Source: CAWDJT01 sp963828705
GTDB taxonomy: Bacteria > Desulfobacterota > Syntrophobacteria > Syntrophobacterales > Syntrophobacteraceae
Direction: 5' to 3'
Assembly (NCBI GenBank): GCA_963828705.1
Contig: CAWHGA010000025.1
Span: forward strand, 70,534-134,533
Length of the DNA stretch: 64,000 nt
Part shown: piece by piece, positions 9,942-19,143 of the stretch
Numbering within the stretch: position 1 is the stretch's first letter
How the letters are laid out: each line of letters starts with the position of its first letter
Position numbers and translations under genes: made by a program
The notes under the pieces: generated by a model
What the model was told of the DNA's origin: nothing
Databases searched by the model: none
Seen by the model: only the letters and a program-made list of their open reading frames with translations

Positions 9942-11618
9942 ATGCCCATGACGTTCAAACCCAGCCCGAATATCCTGACGGCTCGCCGCCCGCGCCCACT
10001 GACCATGGTGATTATGGATGGTGTCGGCTACCGGCAGGAAACCGTCGGCAACGCCGTAGCCGAAGCCTACACGCCGCACCTGGATTGGCTCCTGGAACAG
10101 TGCCCGATGACTCTGCTGCGCGCTCATGGGACGGCGGTGGGCATGCCTTCAGATGACGACATGGGCAATTCGGAAGTGGGCCATAACGCCATGGGTGCCG
10201 GCCGGGTATACCACCAGGGAGCGCGGTTGGTGAAAGAAGCCATCGAAACCGGGCGGCTGTTTGAAGGCAGGGGCTGGCTCCGCCTCATCGATTTCTGCCG
10301 GAGTCATGGCGGCACCCTGCATTTCCTGGGGCTGTTCTCCGACGGCAACGTGCATAGCCACATCGACCATCTCACCGCCATGCTCACCCATGCCGCCCGC
10401 AAGGATCTCATTGCGCGGGCCCGCATTCACATCCTGCTGGATGGCCGAGACGTCGGTGAAACTTCGGCGTTGGACTACGTGTTACCCTTCGAAGAGTTCC
10501 TGCGCGACCTCAACCTCGATGCCGGCGTGGATTACCGCATTGCCAGCGGCGGCGGGCGGATGGCCATCACCATGGATCGCTACGAAGCCAACTGGGAGAT
10601 GGTGGCCCAAGGCTGGCGCACCCACGTGGCCGGGGAGGGACGCTGTTTCCCGTCGGCCCAGCAGGCCATTGAAACCTATCGCCGGGAACATCCGGGGATC
10701 ATCGATCAGGACCTGCCCGCCTTTGTCATCGCCGCCGACACCGGGCCGGTGGGCCGGATCGTCGATGGCGATGCCGTGATTTACTACAATTTTCGCGGCG
10801 ATCGGGCCATTGAGATCAGCCGAGCCTTCGATGAGCAGAGGTTCACCAAGTTTGACCGCCAGCCTTACCCACAGGTAGCCTATGCCGGGATGATGGAATA
10901 TGACGGCGATCTGCACATCCCCAAAAACTATCTGGTGGAGCCGCCTCACATCGACCACACCATGGGCGAGATCTTATGCCAGCATGGGATGCGCCAGATG
11001 GCCATCAGCGAAACCCAGAAATACGGCCATGTGACCTACTTCTGGAACGGCAACCGCTCGGGCAAGTTCAACGATACGCTGGAAGAGTACGTGGAGATCC
11101 CTTCCGACATTGTGCCTTTTGAACTGCGGCCATGGATGAAGGCGGCTGAAATCACCGATCGGGTGGTCCAAGAAATCGCCTCCGGGCGGTTCGATTTCAT
11201 TCGGATGAATTTCGCCAACGGCGATATGGTAGGGCACACCGGGGTGTATCTGGCGGCTCGTATCGCGGTGGAAACCGTGGATCTTTGTCTCGGCCGGATT
11301 ATGGCGGCGGTTCGAGATGCCGGCGGTATCCTGCTGGTGACCGCCGACCATGGCAACGCCGAAGAGATGTATGAATTGGATAGAAAAACCGGTGCGGCCA
11401 AACGCGATGCTGATGGCCATTTCAAAGCCAAGACCGCTCACACCCTGAACCCGGTTTGGTTCATCGTCTATGATCCCACCGGCAACCACGGCATTGCCAT
11501 CGACTCCGGCGTGCAATCACCCGGGATCAGCAACATCGCCGCCACCTGCTTCCAGTTGCTGGGATTGCCGCCTCCGGAATGGTTCGACCCACCACTGCTA
11601 ATGTTTGAGGGCAGCTGA
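9942..11618 (+). CDS. gpmI: 2,3-bisphosphoglycerate-independent phosphoglycerate mutase
   Basis: Interconverts 3- and 2-phosphoglycerate in glycolysis/gluconeogenesis. 558 residues; ATG codons at 9942 and 9948 follow AAAAGGA. Metal and nucleophile motifs are visible: 'VIMDGVGYR' at the N-terminus, 'DDMGNSEVGHNAMGAGR' with the phosphoserine nucleophile, 'HILLDGRDV' and 'VTADHGNAEEM' with the metal-binding DH. The protein is longer than the 510-residue E. coli form and matches the long iPGM subtype also found in plants and protists. It stands alone, with no partner genes nearby. Confidence 0.93.
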   Translation: MPMTFKPSPNILTARRPRPLTMVIMDGVGYRQETVGNAVAEAYTPHLDWLLEQCPMTLLRAHGTAVGMPSDDDMGNSEVGHNAMGAGRVYHQGARLVKEAIETGRLFEGRGWLRLIDFCRSHGGTLHFLGLFSDGNVHSHIDHLTAMLTHAARKDLIARARIHILLDGRDVGETSALDYVLPFEEFLRDLNLDAGVDYRIASGGGRMAITMDRYEANWEMVAQGWRTHVAGEGRCFPSAQQAIETYRREHPGIIDQDLPAFVIAADTGPVGRIVDGDAVIYYNFRGDRAIEISRAFDEQRFTKFDRQPYPQVAYAGMMEYDGDLHIPKNYLVEPPHIDHTMGEILCQHGMRQMAISETQKYGHVTYFWNGNRSGKFNDTLEEYVEIPSDIVPFELRPWMKAAEITDRVVQEIASGRFDFIRMNFANGDMVGHTGVYLAARIAVETVDLCLGRIMAAVRDAGGILLVTADHGNAEEMYELDRKTGAAKRDADGHFKAKTAHTLNPVWFIVYDPTGNHGIAIDSGVQSPGISNIAATCFQLLGLPPPEWFDPPLLMFEGS

Positions 11619-12104
11619 TGCGGTTGGAACACGGGTTGGTTATGGCCGGTGATTGATTTCGCTGGTGGTATTCAAGCGACTGCTCGAAACAGGCTGCACC
11701 TTCTTGCGAGGAATGCCCCGCTCAATGGGGGCGACGGGTGCACAGTCCCCGCTCGATCAGGTCGCATGCGGTCCACACCTCAAGAATGTCTTTTGCCCCA
11801 AGCCCCGTAAGCATCTCTTGGTCGATGGTGCCGCACATCAACGCTGCGATTACCGATCTGAGCCGCCCGCCGTGCCTTGCAGACCGGATCATTTGCCGGA
11901 ATAACCACCGGCAGCCCATCGCGCCTCGATGAGAAGCCGGCCAGATTGTAGACCCAATGTTTACAAATATGTAGACACACCCCTCCGATGCCGGCCGAAT
12001 CTGCCGGATCAATCCCGACTCCGGTTTCTAATCCACAGATAATTTCTATATATTTCATGTTGTTGTCGTGTGATGGTCGGCGTCGCTGCGGTCTTATTCC
12101 GGGT
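11619..12104. other. 486-base region between gpmI and the nifH promoter, no supported gene
   Basis: A minus-strand frame is open over roughly 11722-12012 and plus-strand frames over 11653-11932, but none has a ribosome site or a fold I recognise. I looked for NifA upstream sequences (TGT-N10-ACA) and found no exact match. The segment around 11944-12060 is AT-rich and could hold activator sites. Confidence 0.4.
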
Positions 12105-12121
12105 TGGTATGCCCTTTGCCT
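12105..12121 (+). promoter_or_regulatory. sigma-54 promoter of the nif operon
   Basis: TTGGTATGCCCTTTGCC has GG at 12107-12108 and GC at 12119-12120, exactly ten bases apart. It agrees with the TTGG-A-G-TTGC core of the -24/-12 consensus. nifH begins 42 bases after the GC. NifA encoded at 23.3-24.9 kb is the expected activator. Confidence 0.85.
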
Positions 12122-12162
12122 TATCTCCTCTGCGAACGCACTAAATCGAAGGAGGTTAAGGC

Positions 12163-12987
12163 ATGAGAAAGATCGCAATCTACGGCAAGGGCGGCATCGG
12201 CAAATCCACCACCACGCAGAATACGGTTGCAGGACTGGCCGAGATGGGGCGCAAGGTCATGGTGGTTGGCTGCGATCCGAAGGCGGATTCCACCCGGCTT
12301 CTGCTCGGGGGCTTGTCCCAGAACACGGTGCTCGACACGCTGCGGGCGGAAGGTGAGGACGTGGAACTGGAAGACATCCGCAAAGTGGGCTTCAAGGGCA
12401 CCATCTGCGTCGAATCCGGCGGACCGGAACCGGGGGTGGGCTGCGCCGGGCGCGGCATCATCACTTCCATCAACCTGCTGGAACAACTGGGTGCCTATGC
12501 GGAGAGTGAGAAGCTCGACTACGCCTTCTACGACGTCTTGGGCGACGTGGTCTGCGGCGGCTTCGCCATGCCCATCCGCGAAGGCAAGGCCAAGGAGATC
12601 TACATCGTGGTGTCCGGGGAAATGATGGCCATGTATGCGGCCAACAACATCTGCAAAGGCATCGTCAAGTTTGCCGAAGCCGGCGGCGTGCGGCTCGGCG
12701 GGCTCATCTGCAACAGCCGCAAGGTGGATAACGAACAGGAGATGATCGAAGCCTTCGCCGCACAACTCGGCACCCAGATGATCCACTTCGTGCCCCGCGA
12801 CAACATGGTGCAGAAGGCGGAAATCAACCGCAAGACGGTCATCGAGTTCGATCCCGCTCATTCCCAGGCGGGTGAGTATCGGACCTTGGCCAAAAAGATC
12901 GAGGAAAACCCCATGCACGTGATTCCGAAACCCATGACCACCGACGAACTGGAACAGCTTTTGATCAAGCACGGCCTGGCGGGCTGA
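12163..12987 (+). CDS. nifH: nitrogenase iron protein (dinitrogenase reductase)
   Basis: 274 residues, intact. It donates electrons to the MoFe protein with MgATP hydrolysis and also serves cofactor maturation. The Walker A is 'YGKGGIGKSTTTQN' (residues 7-20). The [4Fe-4S] ligands are Cys94 ('GVGCAGRG') and Cys131 ('GDVVCGGF'). Arg97 is in the position ADP-ribosylated in DRAT-regulated systems. A GGAGG ribosome site precedes the ATG. The sequence, and above all the nifI genes directly downstream, place it with group II/III nitrogenases of methanogens, clostridia and sulfate reducers. Confidence 0.97.
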   Translation: MRKIAIYGKGGIGKSTTTQNTVAGLAEMGRKVMVVGCDPKADSTRLLLGGLSQNTVLDTLRAEGEDVELEDIRKVGFKGTICVESGGPEPGVGCAGRGIITSINLLEQLGAYAESEKLDYAFYDVLGDVVCGGFAMPIREGKAKEIYIVVSGEMMAMYAANNICKGIVKFAEAGGVRLGGLICNSRKVDNEQEMIEAFAAQLGTQMIHFVPRDNMVQKAEINRKTVIEFDPAHSQAGEYRTLAKKIEENPMHVIPKPMTTDELEQLLIKHGLAG

Positions 12988-13034
12988 GCGGCCGACCGTG
13001 CCGAGGCGCAGATAAGGGAGATGAGGTGACAGCT

Positions 13035-13392
13035 ATGTTGATGATCAGATCCATCGTAAGACCTGACAAAGTGGACAACGTGTTGGCAGCGTTGATGGAA
13101 GCGGGTTTTCCGGCGGTGACCAAGATATCGGTGGTCGGCCGCGGCAAGCAACGCGGCATCAAGATTGGTGAAATCACCTATGACGAGATCCCCAAGGAAC
13201 TGCTCATCACCGTGGTGCCGGATACGGATAAGGACTTCGTCATCAAGACCGTGATCAAGGCGGCACGCACCGGGGACAAAGGCGCTTACGGCGACGGCAA
13301 GATCTTCGTGAGCCCGGTGGAGGAAGTCTACACCATCAGTTCGGGGATCAAGGAGACGGCTTCCGGGCGCAACCGAAGAGGTGAAGATATGA
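13035..13392 (+). CDS. nifI1: nitrogen regulatory PII-like protein NifI1
   Basis: A PII-family protein. NifI1 and NifI2 form a complex that binds NifDK and blocks it after ammonium shift, relieved by 2-oxoglutarate and ATP. Starts MLMIRSIVRPDKVDNVL; the body has 'GRGKQRGIKIG' in the T-loop and 'GDKGAYGDGKIFVSPVEEVY', the PII C-signature. As given, the frame runs straight into nifI2, giving an apparent fusion. If one G is removed from 'cttccgggcgc' near 13368, it ends 'ETASGATEEVKI' with a TGA that overlaps the nifI2 ATG as ATGA. That is the expected arrangement, giving 118 residues. Confidence 0.88.
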
Positions 13393-13770
13393 AAGAAGTC
13401 ATGGCGATCATCCGCATGAACATGATGAACAAGACCAAGAAGGCGCTTTCCGATGCGGGCATCCCCTCCATGACCGCCAAGGATGTCCTGGGACGAGGCA
13501 AAGGCCTGGTGGACTACAAGCTCCTGGAAGGTGCCGAAAAAGGCTACGAGGAAGCGGTGGCACAGCTGGGGCAAAGCCAGCGCCTGATTCCCAAACGTCT
13601 GCTGATCCTGGTGATGCCGGAGAAACTGGTGGCCAAAGCGGTACAGACCATCATCAAGGTCAATCAAACCGGCAAGTCCGGGCGACGGCAAGATCTTTGT
13701 CATGCCGGTGAGCAATTCCGTCAGCGTGCGCACCGGCGAAGGCGGCGACAGCGTTCTGGATGAAGTGTGA
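13389..13770 (+). CDS. nifI2: nitrogen regulatory PII-like protein NifI2 (one +1 shift)
   Basis: Partner of NifI1 in post-translational control of nitrogenase. Starts MKEVMAIIRMNMMNKTKKAL. The T-loop region is long ('GRGKGLVDYKLLEGAEKGYE'), typical of NifI2. Near 13680 'tccgggcgac' carries one G too many. Corrected, it reads 'GKSGDGKIFVMPVSNSVSVR' and ends '...SVLDEV' at the TGA 13768-13770, 126 residues. Read uncorrected, it runs past the C-signature into nonsense. It overlaps nifI1 by four bases. Confidence 0.88.
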
Positions 13771-13889
13771 ACCGGCTACAAGCTGAGGCTGGAAGCCTCG
13801 AAGTCGAAACTGATTCTGCCTGTGGCCTGAGGCGCCGAAGTCCCGCCCAAGGACGGGATGAGGCTGGCAGCCAGTTCACCAGCCGGTAG

Positions 13890-13916
13890 GTTGGGTGGAG
13901 CGTAGCGGAACCCAAC
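13890..13916. repeat. palindromic intergenic repeat, nifI2-nifD gap
   Basis: GTTGGGT (13890-13896) faces ACCCAAC (13910-13916) around GGAGCGTAGCGGA. This resembles a short palindromic repeat common between genes in many proteobacteria. It lies 75 bases before nifD and could act as mRNA processing or stability hairpin. Confidence 0.65.
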
Positions 13917-13991
13917 ATGCCGCGACCAAGTGTCCCTTGGATCGGCCGAAGCGGCGACAGCGGTTTGAGACGTCGGAAGGGAGAGAATACC

Positions 13992-15648
13992 ATGACTGTA
14001 CTCAATGATGAAAACACCTGCTTGGGGGCGTGTCCCATCGACCCCCAGGAAGTGAAGCAGGAACTGCTGAGCAAATATCCGACCAAGGTGGCGCGCAAAC
14101 GCGCCAAACAGATCATCGTCAACGAGGTGGGTGGCTGCCAGGAAGTGCCGGAAATCGGCGCCAACACTCGCACCATCCCCGGCATCATCACGCAGCGCGG
14201 CTGCACCTACGCCGGCTGCAAGGGCGTGATCCTGGGGCCCACCCGTGACATCGTCAACATCACCCACGGCCCCATCGGGTGCGGCTTCTACAGCTGGCTC
14301 ACGCGCCGCAACCAGACGCGCACCACCGGGGCCGGACGATGAAAACTTCATGACCTACTGCTTTTCCACGGACATGCAGGAAGAAGACATTGTCTTCGGC
14401 GGCGAAAAGAAGCTGCGGGCGGCCATTCAGGAAGCCTACGACCTGTTCAAGCCCAAGGCCATCAGCATCTTCGCCACCTGCCCGGTGGGACTCATCGGCG
14501 ACGACGTGCACGCCGTGGCGCGCGAGATGAAGGAAGAGCTCGGGATCAACGTGTTCGGTTTCAGCTGCGAAGGCTACAAGGGCGTGAGCCAGTCCGCCGG
14601 GCACCACATCGCCAACAACGGGATTTTCACCCACGTGGTGGGGCTCAACGACACGGTCAAGGAAGGCAAATTCAAGATCAACCTGCTGGGCGAATACAAC
14701 ATCGGCGGCGACGCCTTCGAAATCGATCGCATCCTGGATGACTGCGGCATCACCGTGGTGTCCACCTTCAGCGGCAATTCCACCTACGACCAGTTTGCCA
14801 ACGCCCACACGGCCGATCTCAACACCATCATGTGCCACCGTTCCATCAACTATGTGGCGGAAATGATGGAAACCAAATTCGGCATCCCGTGGATCAAGAT
14901 CAATTTCATCGGGGCCGAAGCATCGGCAAAATCGCTCCGCAAGATCGCCAACTATTTTGAAGATCCGGAACTGAGCGAACGCGTCGAAGCGGTCATTGCT
15001 CGGGAAATGCCGGACGTGATCAAGGTGCGCGACGAAGTGCGGGCGCGCTGCCAGGGCAAGCTGGCCATGCTGTTTGTGGGCGGATCGCGCGCTCACCACT
15101 ACCAGGAGCTTTTCCGGGAAATCGGCATGGAGACGATTTCGGCCGGCTACGAATTCGCCCATCGCGACGACTACGAAGGCCGCAAGGTGCTGCCCGGCAT
15201 CAAGGTCGATGCCGACAGCCGCAACATCGAGGAACTGGAAGTCCAGCCCGACCCGGAGAGGTTCCGCCCGCGCAAGACCGCTGAGGACTTGGCGCGGCTG
15301 CAGGAGCAGGGATTCCGCTTCAAGGACTACGACGGCATGATGCCGGAGATGCCGGCGAAGACCCTGGTGATCGACGACATCAGCCAGTACGAAACGGAGC
15401 GGCTCATCGAGATCTACAAACCGGCCATTTTCTGTGCGGGCATCAAGGAGAAATACGCCATCCAGAAGAAGGGCATCCCCATGAAGCAGCTCCACAGCTA
15501 CGATTCCGGCGGCCCCTACGCCGGTTTCAGAGGAGCCGTCAACTTCTACCGGGAGATCGACCGCATGGTCAACAGCCAGGTCTGGAAATATATGAAAGCG
15601 CCCTGGCAGGAAAGCCCGGAACTGGCGGCCAAGTACGCCTGTGATTGA
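13992..15648 (+). CDS. nifD: nitrogenase MoFe protein alpha chain (one +1 shift)
   Basis: Alpha subunit carrying FeMo-co and half of the P-cluster. Visible are the P-cluster Cys in 'GCTYAGCKGVILGP' and 'THGPIGCGFYSW', 'FATCPVGLIGDD', the FeMo-co Cys in 'NTIMCHRSINY' and the FeMo-co His in 'LHSYDSGGPYAGF'. The frame breaks near 14332: 'accggggccgg' should be 'accgggccgg', joining '...RNQTRTT' to 'GPDDENFMTYCF'. Corrected length is 551 residues, including the roughly 50-residue insertion typical of cluster III NifD. Nothing else is abnormal. Confidence 0.95.
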
Positions 15649-15750
15649 TTGCTGAGCCGCGGATTGACACCGATGCACACCGATAAACCCTGGAGTTATC
15701 CAGCTGATCCGCATCGATCCGCGGCCAGATCCAAGAAGAGGGAAAATCTC

Positions 15751-17130
15751 ATGTTACTGCGACACACCCCCAAAGAAATCAACGAACGCAAGGCCTTGAC
15801 CATCAACCCGGCCAAGACCTGCCAGCCCATCGGCGCCATGTACGCGGCCCTGGGCATTCACAGCTGCCTGCCGCACAGTCACGGCTCGCAGGGTTGCTGC
15901 GCCTATCACCGGAGCACCCTCACGCGCCATTACAAGGAACCGGTGATGGCCGCCACCAGCTCCTTCACCGAAGGGGCGTCGGTGTTCGGCGGGCAGGCCA
16001 ACCTGGTGCAGGCCATCGACAACATTTTCACCATCTACGAACCGGATGTCATCGCGGTGCACACCACCTGCCTGTCGGAAACCATCGGCGACGACATCCC
16101 GCAGATCGCCCGCAAAGCCGAAGCGGACGGCAAAATCCCCAGCGGCAAATACGTCATCCATGTCAACACCCCCAGCTATGTGGGGACGCATGTGACCGGA
16201 TTTGCCGGCATGACCAAGGCCATGGTGGACTACTTCGCGCAGTCCACCGGGCAAGAGAACCGATCAGATCAACATCATCCCCGGCTACGTGGAACCTTCC
16301 GACATGGAGGAAATCAAACGCATCGCCGAGGTGATGGGGGTGCACACTGTCCTGTTCCCGGATACGTCCGGACGTGCTCAACCGGCCGCAGACCGGCAAG
16401 TACGAAATGTTTCCCAAGGGCGGCGTGACCGTGGAAGCCCTGATGAGCACCGGCGACAGCCGGGCGACCATCGCTCTGGGGCGCCTGGCCTCGGGACCGG
16501 CGGCCCGCGCCCTGGACACCAAATGCAAGGTGCCCTGCGAAATCCTCGACCTGCCCATCGGCCTCAAGGCCACCGACCGGTTCGTGGACACCCTGAGGAA
16601 AACCGCCGGGGTCAACGTGCCCGACGCCATCAACGTGGAACGGGGGCAGTTGCTGGACATCATCACCGACATGCACCAGTACTTTTACGGGAAGAAGGTG
16701 GCGCTGGCGGGCGATCCCGATCAGCTGATCGCGCTCACCGAGTTCCTGGTCTCCATCGACATGTGGCCGATCCACATCGTGACCGGCACAGCCGGGCAAG
16801 GAATTCGAAACGCGCATCCGGGAGATCACCAGCGACGTGCCGCACCCGGTCCAGGTGCGTGCCGGCGGCGACATGTTCCTGCTGCATCAGTGGATCAAGA
16901 ACGAACCGGTGGATCTGCTCATGGGCAACACCTACATGAAATACATCGCCCGCGACGAAGACATCCCGCTGGTGCGCTTCGGCTTCCCCATCCTGGATCG
17001 GATCGGCCACAGCTACTTTCCGACGGTGGGCTACCGGGGCGGCATGCGCCTGCTGGAAAAGATCCTGGACGCCATCCTGGATCGCCAGGACCGGGATGCG
17101 CCCGAGGAAAGCTTTGAACTGGTGATGTAA
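15751..17130 (+). CDS. nifK: nitrogenase MoFe protein beta chain (three +1 shifts)
   Basis: Beta subunit providing the other P-cluster ligands. The ATG at 15751 follows AAGAGGG. The N-terminus has 'KTCQPIGAMYAALGIH' and 'HGSQGCCAYHRSTLTRHYKE' (P-cluster Cys), then 'HTTCLSETIGDDI'. Single extra bases near 16263 (STGQEN/DQINIIPGYVEP), 16371 (FPDTS/DVLNRPQTGKY) and 16798 (VTGTAG/KEFETRI) break the frame. Removing each gives 458 residues ending '...EESFELVM'. The short N-terminus, without the 50-residue extension of group I NifK, agrees with a cluster III enzyme. Confidence 0.95.
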
Positions 17131-17190
17131 GGGGTGGGACAGCGCGAGAGTGTAAGGGCGCTGAGAGTGTCAAGGAAAGGACAGTGAGCC

Positions 17191-17511
17191 ATGCAGAAAC
17201 CGGATCATCATATCTTTGTGTGTGCCAGTTTTCGCGGCACGGAAGCCAAAGGGAAATGCATCAAGAAGGAATCCCTGCAACTGATCCCTTACCTGGAAGA
17301 GGAACTGGCCGACCGCGGTATCAACGCGATGGTGTCCAGCACCGGCTGCCTGAAGCTCTGCGAAGAAGGCCCGGTCATGGTCGTCTATCCCCAGGGACAC
17401 TGGTACCGCGGGGTGACCAGCGAGGAAGCGGTGGACGACATCCTGGACGCTCTGGAAGCAGGGAAGCCGGCCGGCGACTATCTGATTGTGTTCGCACGAG
17501 ATGCCTGTTGA
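17191..17511 (+). CDS. [2Fe-2S] thioredoxin-fold ferredoxin of the nif operon
   Basis: 106 residues. Four cysteines are laid out as in thioredoxin-like [2Fe-2S] ferredoxins: 'FVCASFRGTEAKGKC' and 'SSTGCLKLCEEGPVMVVYP'. The position between nifK and nifE is common in sulfate reducers and related anaerobes. It may carry electrons to NifH or serve cofactor assembly; neither can be settled from sequence. Ribosome site AAAGGA precedes the ATG. The frame is intact. Confidence 0.88.
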   Translation: MQKPDHHIFVCASFRGTEAKGKCIKKESLQLIPYLEEELADRGINAMVSSTGCLKLCEEGPVMVVYPQGHWYRGVTSEEAVDDILDALEAGKPAGDYLIVFARDAC

Positions 17512-17615
17512 TTTTCAGCGTCCAGGGAGCGTCCGCGACGTCGAGGCGGTTTCCGGCGAAACATAGATTCTTCGACGCTTCGCATCCTAGAATGCGATCT
17601 CGACAAAGGAAACCC

Positions 17616-18994
17616 ATGAGCACCGAACACCGCGTCATTTTCGAGGAACGCAAAAACCAGATCCACCGCAAGGGGAGCGAGAGCTTCGATCTGGACTGCA
17701 ACCGCGACAGCCTGGCCGGCGCCGTGAGCCAGCGGGCCTGCGTGTTCTGCGGATCGCGGGTGGTGCTCTACCCCATTGCCGATGCGCTGCACCTGGTCCA
17801 CGGCCCCATCGGCTGTGCCGCCTACACCTGGGACATCCGCGGGGCGCTCTCGTCGGGGCCGGAACTGCACCGGCTGAGCTTTTCCACGGACCTCCAGGAA
17901 ATGGACGTGATCTTCGGCGGCGAGAAGAAGCTCTACGCGGCCCTGGAAGAACTCATCGACCGCCACCAGCCCAAGGCCGCCTTCGTGTATTCGACCTGCA
18001 TCGTCGGCATCATCGGCGACGACCTCAAAGGCGTCTGCCGCCGGGCCAGCGAGGCCTTCGGCATTCCCGTCATTCCGGTACAGTCGGAGGGCTTCAAGGG
18101 CAACAAGCGGGAAGGCTACCATGCGGCCTGCAACGCCATGTTCCAGCTGGTGGGAACAGGCGACACCACCGGCATCGGCCCGCTCAGCCTCAACATCCTG
18201 GGGGATTTCAACCTGGCCGGCGAACTCTGGATCATCCGCGACTACTTCACCCGCATGGGAATCCAGAGCGTCGCCAACATCACCGGCGACGGCCGCGTCG
18301 CAGGATCTTCGCCGCGCCCACGGCGCCGCGCTCAACGTGGTGCAGTGCTCAGGGGCCACCATGGACCTGGCCAAGATGATGAAGGAGAAGTTCGGCACGC
18401 CGTTTCTGCGGGTTTCCTACTTCGGCATCGAGGACATGGCCGAATCCCTCTACGCGGTAGCTCGCTTCTTTGAAGCGCGCGACCCGCAGATCATGAACCG
18501 CACCCGCCGGCTGGTGCGCGAGGAACTGGAAGGGCTTCTGCCCAAGATCCACGAATTCCGCCGGCGAACTGGAAGGCAAAAAGGCCGCCATCTATGTGGG
18601 CGGCGCCTTCAAGGCCTTTTCCCTGGTGAAGGCGTTCCGGCTGCTGGGCATGAAGATCGTGCTGGTCGGGTCTCAGACCGGGACCAAGGAAGACTATCAG
18701 GAGCTCTACGAGATCTGCGACGAGGGCACCATCATCGTGGACGATTCCAACCCGCTGGAGCTCTCCAGCTTCCTGGAAGAAAAGGATGTGGACCTCTTCG
18801 TGGGCGGCGTCAAGGAACGCCCCATCGCCTACAAGCTGGGCGTGGGTTTCTGCGATCACAACCACGAACGCAAACTCCCGCTGGAAGGTTTCGTCGGCAT
18901 GCTGCACTTTGCCGAGGAAGTGCTACCGCTCGGTGATGAGCCCCGTCTGGCGGTTCACCAGAGGGGAGTGCGGCAGGACTTTGACAGCCTGTAG
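17616..18994 (+). CDS. nifE: FeMo-cofactor scaffold protein NifE (two +1 shifts)
   Basis: With NifN it forms the scaffold on which the NifB cluster matures to FeMo-co. ATG preceded by AAAGGA. The N-terminus shows 'SQRACVFCGSRVVLYPIADA', 'LVHGPIGCAAYTWDIRG' and 'VYSTCIVGIIGDDL', the NifD-like cluster ligands. 'SEGFKGNKREGYHAACNAM' follows. Extra bases near 18301 ('GDGRV' to 'DLRRAHGAALNVVQCSG') and 18562 ('HEFR' to 'ELEGKKAAIYVGGAFKAF') break the frame. Corrected, 458 residues. Confidence 0.93.
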
Positions 18995-18998
18995 CTCT

Positions 18999-19102
18999 CG
19001 TAGGGCGGACAAAGCGAAGCGTGTCCGCCACTGTATTGAGCGGACGACCCCATGGCCAGAGTATGCGGCGGACACGGCCGCACGGTCTTTGTCCGCCCTA
19101 CG
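18999..19102. repeat. 104-base inverted-repeat element between nifE and nifN
   Basis: CGTAGGGCGGACAAAG (18999-19014) and CTTTGTCCGCCCTACG (19087-19102) are perfect 16-bp inverted arms. Inside is a second pair, GTGTCCGC and GCGGACAC. The architecture is that of a small non-autonomous palindromic element of a kind widespread in proteobacterial intergenic DNA. It begins five bases after the nifE stop. Confidence 0.8.
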
Positions 19103-19143
19103 TGACCGCCCTCATTTCGTTTGCGCATAGACAGGAAACGAGC

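Noticed and set aside
11653..12012. Gene between gpmI and nifH
   Set aside because: Frames on both strands are open by composition only; none has a credible start or domain.
14299..15714. 471-residue minus-strand frame opposite nifD
   Set aside because: Shadow of the GC-rich nifD codons; His/Asp/Val-rich translation without any domain. The same holds for long antisense frames opposite fhs, gpmI, the CoA-transferase, the GTPases and the radical SAM gene.
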